Assembly: GCA_016714025.1 (NCBI GenBank)
Contig: JADJOB010000002.1
Location: 665,501 to 729,500 of the forward strand
Source: Saprospiraceae bacterium
Lineage (GTDB): Bacteria > Bacteroidota > Bacteroidia > Chitinophagales > Saprospiraceae
Direction: 5' to 3'
Length of the DNA stretch: 64,000 bases
A program made the translations under genes and the position numbers. Below are positions 62,272-64,000 of the stretch, one piece after another. The first letter of the stretch is position 1. Each line of letters opens with the position of its first letter. The notes below the pieces were generated by a model. That model had not been told where the DNA came from. It did not search any database and was given only the letters and a program-made list of their open reading frames with translations.

Positions 62272-63417
62272 ATGTACGACCGTGCGATTTTGCACATGGA
62301 TCTGGATGCTTTTTTTGTCTCAGTGGAATGCATCAAAAACAGCAGTTTGCTGGGGAAGCCAATTATAGTGGGAGGCTATAGTAACCGGGGTGTAGTAGCG
62401 GCCTGCAGTTATGAAGCCCGTGCTTTTGGAGTGCATTCAGCCATGCCCATGAAAATGGCCTTGCGGCTTTGTCCGCAAGCGCAGGTTATCCGGGGAGATA
62501 TGGATTCCTATTCCAAATATTCTGGGATGGTAACCGAAATTATAGCGGAGGAAGCGCCGATATTTGAAAAAGCCTCCATTGACGAATTTTACCTGGACCT
62601 CACCGGCATGGATCGCTATTTTGGCTGCATGAAATGGTCGGGAGAATTAAGGCAAAAGTTAACCCGCGAAACAGGACTGCCGATTTCATTTGGGTTATCC
62701 GTTAATAAATTGGTTTCTAAAGTGGGGACCAATGAAGCGAAACCCAATGGAGCCATCCAAATTGAGAAAGGAACGGAGCGTTCATTTCTTTCGCCTCTCA
62801 GTACTGCAAAAATTCCGGGAATTGGAAAAGAAACCTATAAACGATTAAGTTTTATGGGTGTGCGGACAATTCATATTTTAAGTCAGATACCGGTACCCTT
62901 GCTTCAACGGGAATTTGGCAATGACAGTGGCCGCCATTTATGGGAACATGCCAACGCAATTGACGAACGGCCGGTTTTGCCCTATCACGAACAAAAATCC
63001 ATTTCAAAAGAGCGCACCTTTGAACAGGATACGCTCGATATTAAACGGATTAAAATTTTATTGCTGGATATGTGTGAAAAACTGGCATTCGAAATGCGGC
63101 AAAGCAATCGGGTGTGTTCCTGTGTAACAGTTAAAATACGTTATGCAGATTTTAATACCTATTCCAAACAACGGCGCATTGCATATACTTCACAGGATAA
63201 TACCCTGCGACGTGTGTGTTATGAATTGTTTGACAGCCTTTATGAAAAAAGACAATTGATTCGATTGGTTGGATTAAAATTTAGCGGCTTGGTACACGGT
63301 CATTATCAAATCAGTTTATTTGAAGATACAGAAGAACAAATAGCCTTGTTGCAACAACTCGACCACATTCGCAAACGCTGGGGATCCGGATCTGTAATGC
63401 GTGCAGCTGTGTTGTGA
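62272..63417 (+). CDS. dinB: Y-family DNA polymerase IV
   Basis: A 381-residue translesion polymerase. Catalytic acidic motifs are MDLDAFF at the start and SIDEFYLD in the palm. The finger segment is VVAACSYEARAFGVHSAMPM, the thumb GIGKETYKRLSFMGV (helix-hairpin-helix), and the little-finger domain runs from about 240 (SKERTFEQDTLD) to the end. There is no obvious C-terminal beta-clamp QLxLF tail beyond QISLFED, which could serve as one. By eye the gene is somewhat GC-richer than its neighbours. Its regulation by the adjacent XRE-S24 protein is inferred. Confidence 0.93.
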   Translation: MYDRAILHMDLDAFFVSVECIKNSSLLGKPIIVGGYSNRGVVAACSYEARAFGVHSAMPMKMALRLCPQAQVIRGDMDSYSKYSGMVTEIIAEEAPIFEKASIDEFYLDLTGMDRYFGCMKWSGELRQKLTRETGLPISFGLSVNKLVSKVGTNEAKPNGAIQIEKGTERSFLSPLSTAKIPGIGKETYKRLSFMGVRTIHILSQIPVPLLQREFGNDSGRHLWEHANAIDERPVLPYHEQKSISKERTFEQDTLDIKRIKILLLDMCEKLAFEMRQSNRVCSCVTVKIRYADFNTYSKQRRIAYTSQDNTLRRVCYELFDSLYEKRQLIRLVGLKFSGLVHGHYQISLFEDTEEQIALLQQLDHIRKRWGSGSVMRAAVL

Positions 63418-63427
63418 GAGGTGGAGA

Positions 63428-63669
63428 GTCTGTAGTCTATAGAGAGGAAGTCTGAAGGCTTAAAGAATTCTACAATTCTACAATCTTGTAATGTTGCAAT
63501 TTTGAAATAAAAATTGAAAATTGTATTTTGGACTTCGAAGAGAAAAAAGAAATGTTCATTAACCATTTATAATTTACCAGTAACAACTTACAATTATCAC
63601 CTAACACCTAAGCCGGGATGGAAAGCCAAATTAATTTTCTTTTAGACTTCTTCTCTATAGACTACAGAC
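63428..63669. repeat. Inverted repeat of the AGACTTCTTCTCTA word flanking an intergenic region
   Basis: Arms 63428-63453 and 63644-63669 are inverted with 25 of 26 paired bases (GTCTGTAGTCTATAGAGAnG). The same word, AGACTTCTTCTCTA, appears in the 17.4-17.6 kb repeat, so it belongs to a dispersed intergenic family. The roughly 280-bp gap between dinB and ogt holds this repeat and short ATTGCAA-like words, with no gene. Confidence 0.8.
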
Positions 63670-63696
63670 TTCCTCTCTACAGTCTATCCAAACGAA

Positions 63697-64000
63697 TCAC
63701 GAAGAAAAAAGGGCCAATTGTTTTGAATTCGATTGTTCCAGTTCCAATAAAAATTTTTTTCGCCACAGTCCGCCTGCATATCCGGTAAGATTTCCATCGG
63801 AACCGATGACCCGGTGGCATGGAACCAGTATGGCAAGTTTATTGGTGCCATTAGCATGAGCGACAGCACGAATGGCTGCAAGATTCCCCAAACGAATCGC
63901 TTGTTGTTGATAGCTGCTGGTAGTTCCAAAAGGAATTTTTAGCAATTCATTCCAAACCTTTTTTTGAAAATCAGTACCATAAAAAGACAAGGGAACCGTA
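63697..64000 (-). CDS. ogt: Methylated-DNA--protein-cysteine S-methyltransferase, C-terminal part (5' end outside window)
   Basis: The C-terminal active-site domain of an O6-alkylguanine DNA alkyltransferase, which removes alkyl groups from guanine by a one-time transfer to its own cysteine. Motifs: FQKKVWNELLKIPFGTTSSY (helix-turn-helix entry), RAVAHANGTNKLAILVPCHRVIGSDG with the acceptor cysteine in PCHRV, and GYAGGLWRKKFLLELE. The frame stays open to the window edge, so the N-terminus is missing; TTG at 63990 is an internal codon. Whether the full protein is Ogt- or Ada-type cannot be decided. Confidence 0.92.
   Translation of the reverse strand, partial: TVPLSFYGTDFQKKVWNELLKIPFGTTSSYQQQAIRLGNLAAIRAVAHANGTNKLAILVPCHRVIGSDGNLTGYAGGLWRKKFLLELEQSNSKQLALFSS

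Noticed and set aside
1..64000. tRNA, rRNA, riboswitch, insertion sequence or prophage content
   Set aside because: I looked for cloverleaf-type T-loop words, transposase or integrase motifs and phage structural genes and saw none. A computational scan would be more sensitive.

Overview
The window looks like chromosomal DNA of a member of the Bacteroidota, probably a Saprospiraceae-like lineage. The evidence is low GC by eye, gliding genes gldE-gldD next to lgt-mutY-ssb, four proteins with type IX secretion (T9SS) C-terminal sorting domains, SprB-type repeats, many outer-membrane beta-barrels, and promoters of the TTG-N19-TAnnTTTG type used by Bacteroidota. The family-level placement is inference. 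I see no rRNA, tRNA, insertion sequence, prophage or CRISPR array.

Layout. 1-2.9 kb: the 3' end of clpB, a short PhnA-domain gene, a long inverted repeat, a formate/nitrite-type channel and a YitT-family membrane protein. 2.9-10.9 kb: a same-strand group of methyltransferase, a giant pseudokinase-ATPase-GAF-adenylate cyclase, an MpaB-type oxygenase and an HD-domain protein. 11-13.9 kb: minus-strand housekeeping and accessory genes (MFS, GNAT, DinB-fold, YjdI ferredoxin). 13.9-17.1 kb: a Kazal lipoprotein and a secreted metalloprotease with FN3, GEVED and T9SS domains; the metalloprotease follows a striking nested palindrome and promoter. 17.1-20.7 kb: a polyhydroxyalkanoate locus (phaJ-like gene divergent from class III phaE-phaC), flanked by two families of intergenic repeats and a perfect 16-bp parS-like palindrome at 21123. 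21-30 kb: envelope and secreted proteins, including a new-looking four-repeat cysteine-rich T9SS protein. 30-46 kb: prfA, GNAT, a glycosyltransferase, two ECF sigma factors each with a linked downstream gene, a thioredoxin/MsrA-like protein, mtaB, lgt-mutY-ssb-gldE-gldD, and heme A synthase.

46.6-54.7 kb is a ten-gene, nearly gapless operon: dtd, a MazG-like gene, an OppC-like permease, an RsbU-like phosphatase, a TM2-TPR gene, a CBS gene, an Omp85-family gene, nadK, a cyclase-family gene and a TPR membrane protein. The Omp85 gene appears to start at ATT exactly where a coupled TAATG would be expected. Upstream of the operon, six copies of a 9-mer (TGTTTAAAA) are packed into about 230 bp.

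55-61 kb: a T9SS protein with a gingipain-like but apparently inactive domain, then a BlaI / M56 peptidase / PDZ-T9SS cassette headed by a perfect palindrome overlapping its promoter. 61-64 kb: a 35-residue membrane micro-ORF, an XRE-S24 regulator divergent from a Y-family DNA polymerase across an operator-like dyad, and the 3' part of an ogt-type DNA repair gene. The main themes are envelope biogenesis and secretion, carbon storage, and several regulatory modules whose inputs are unknown.
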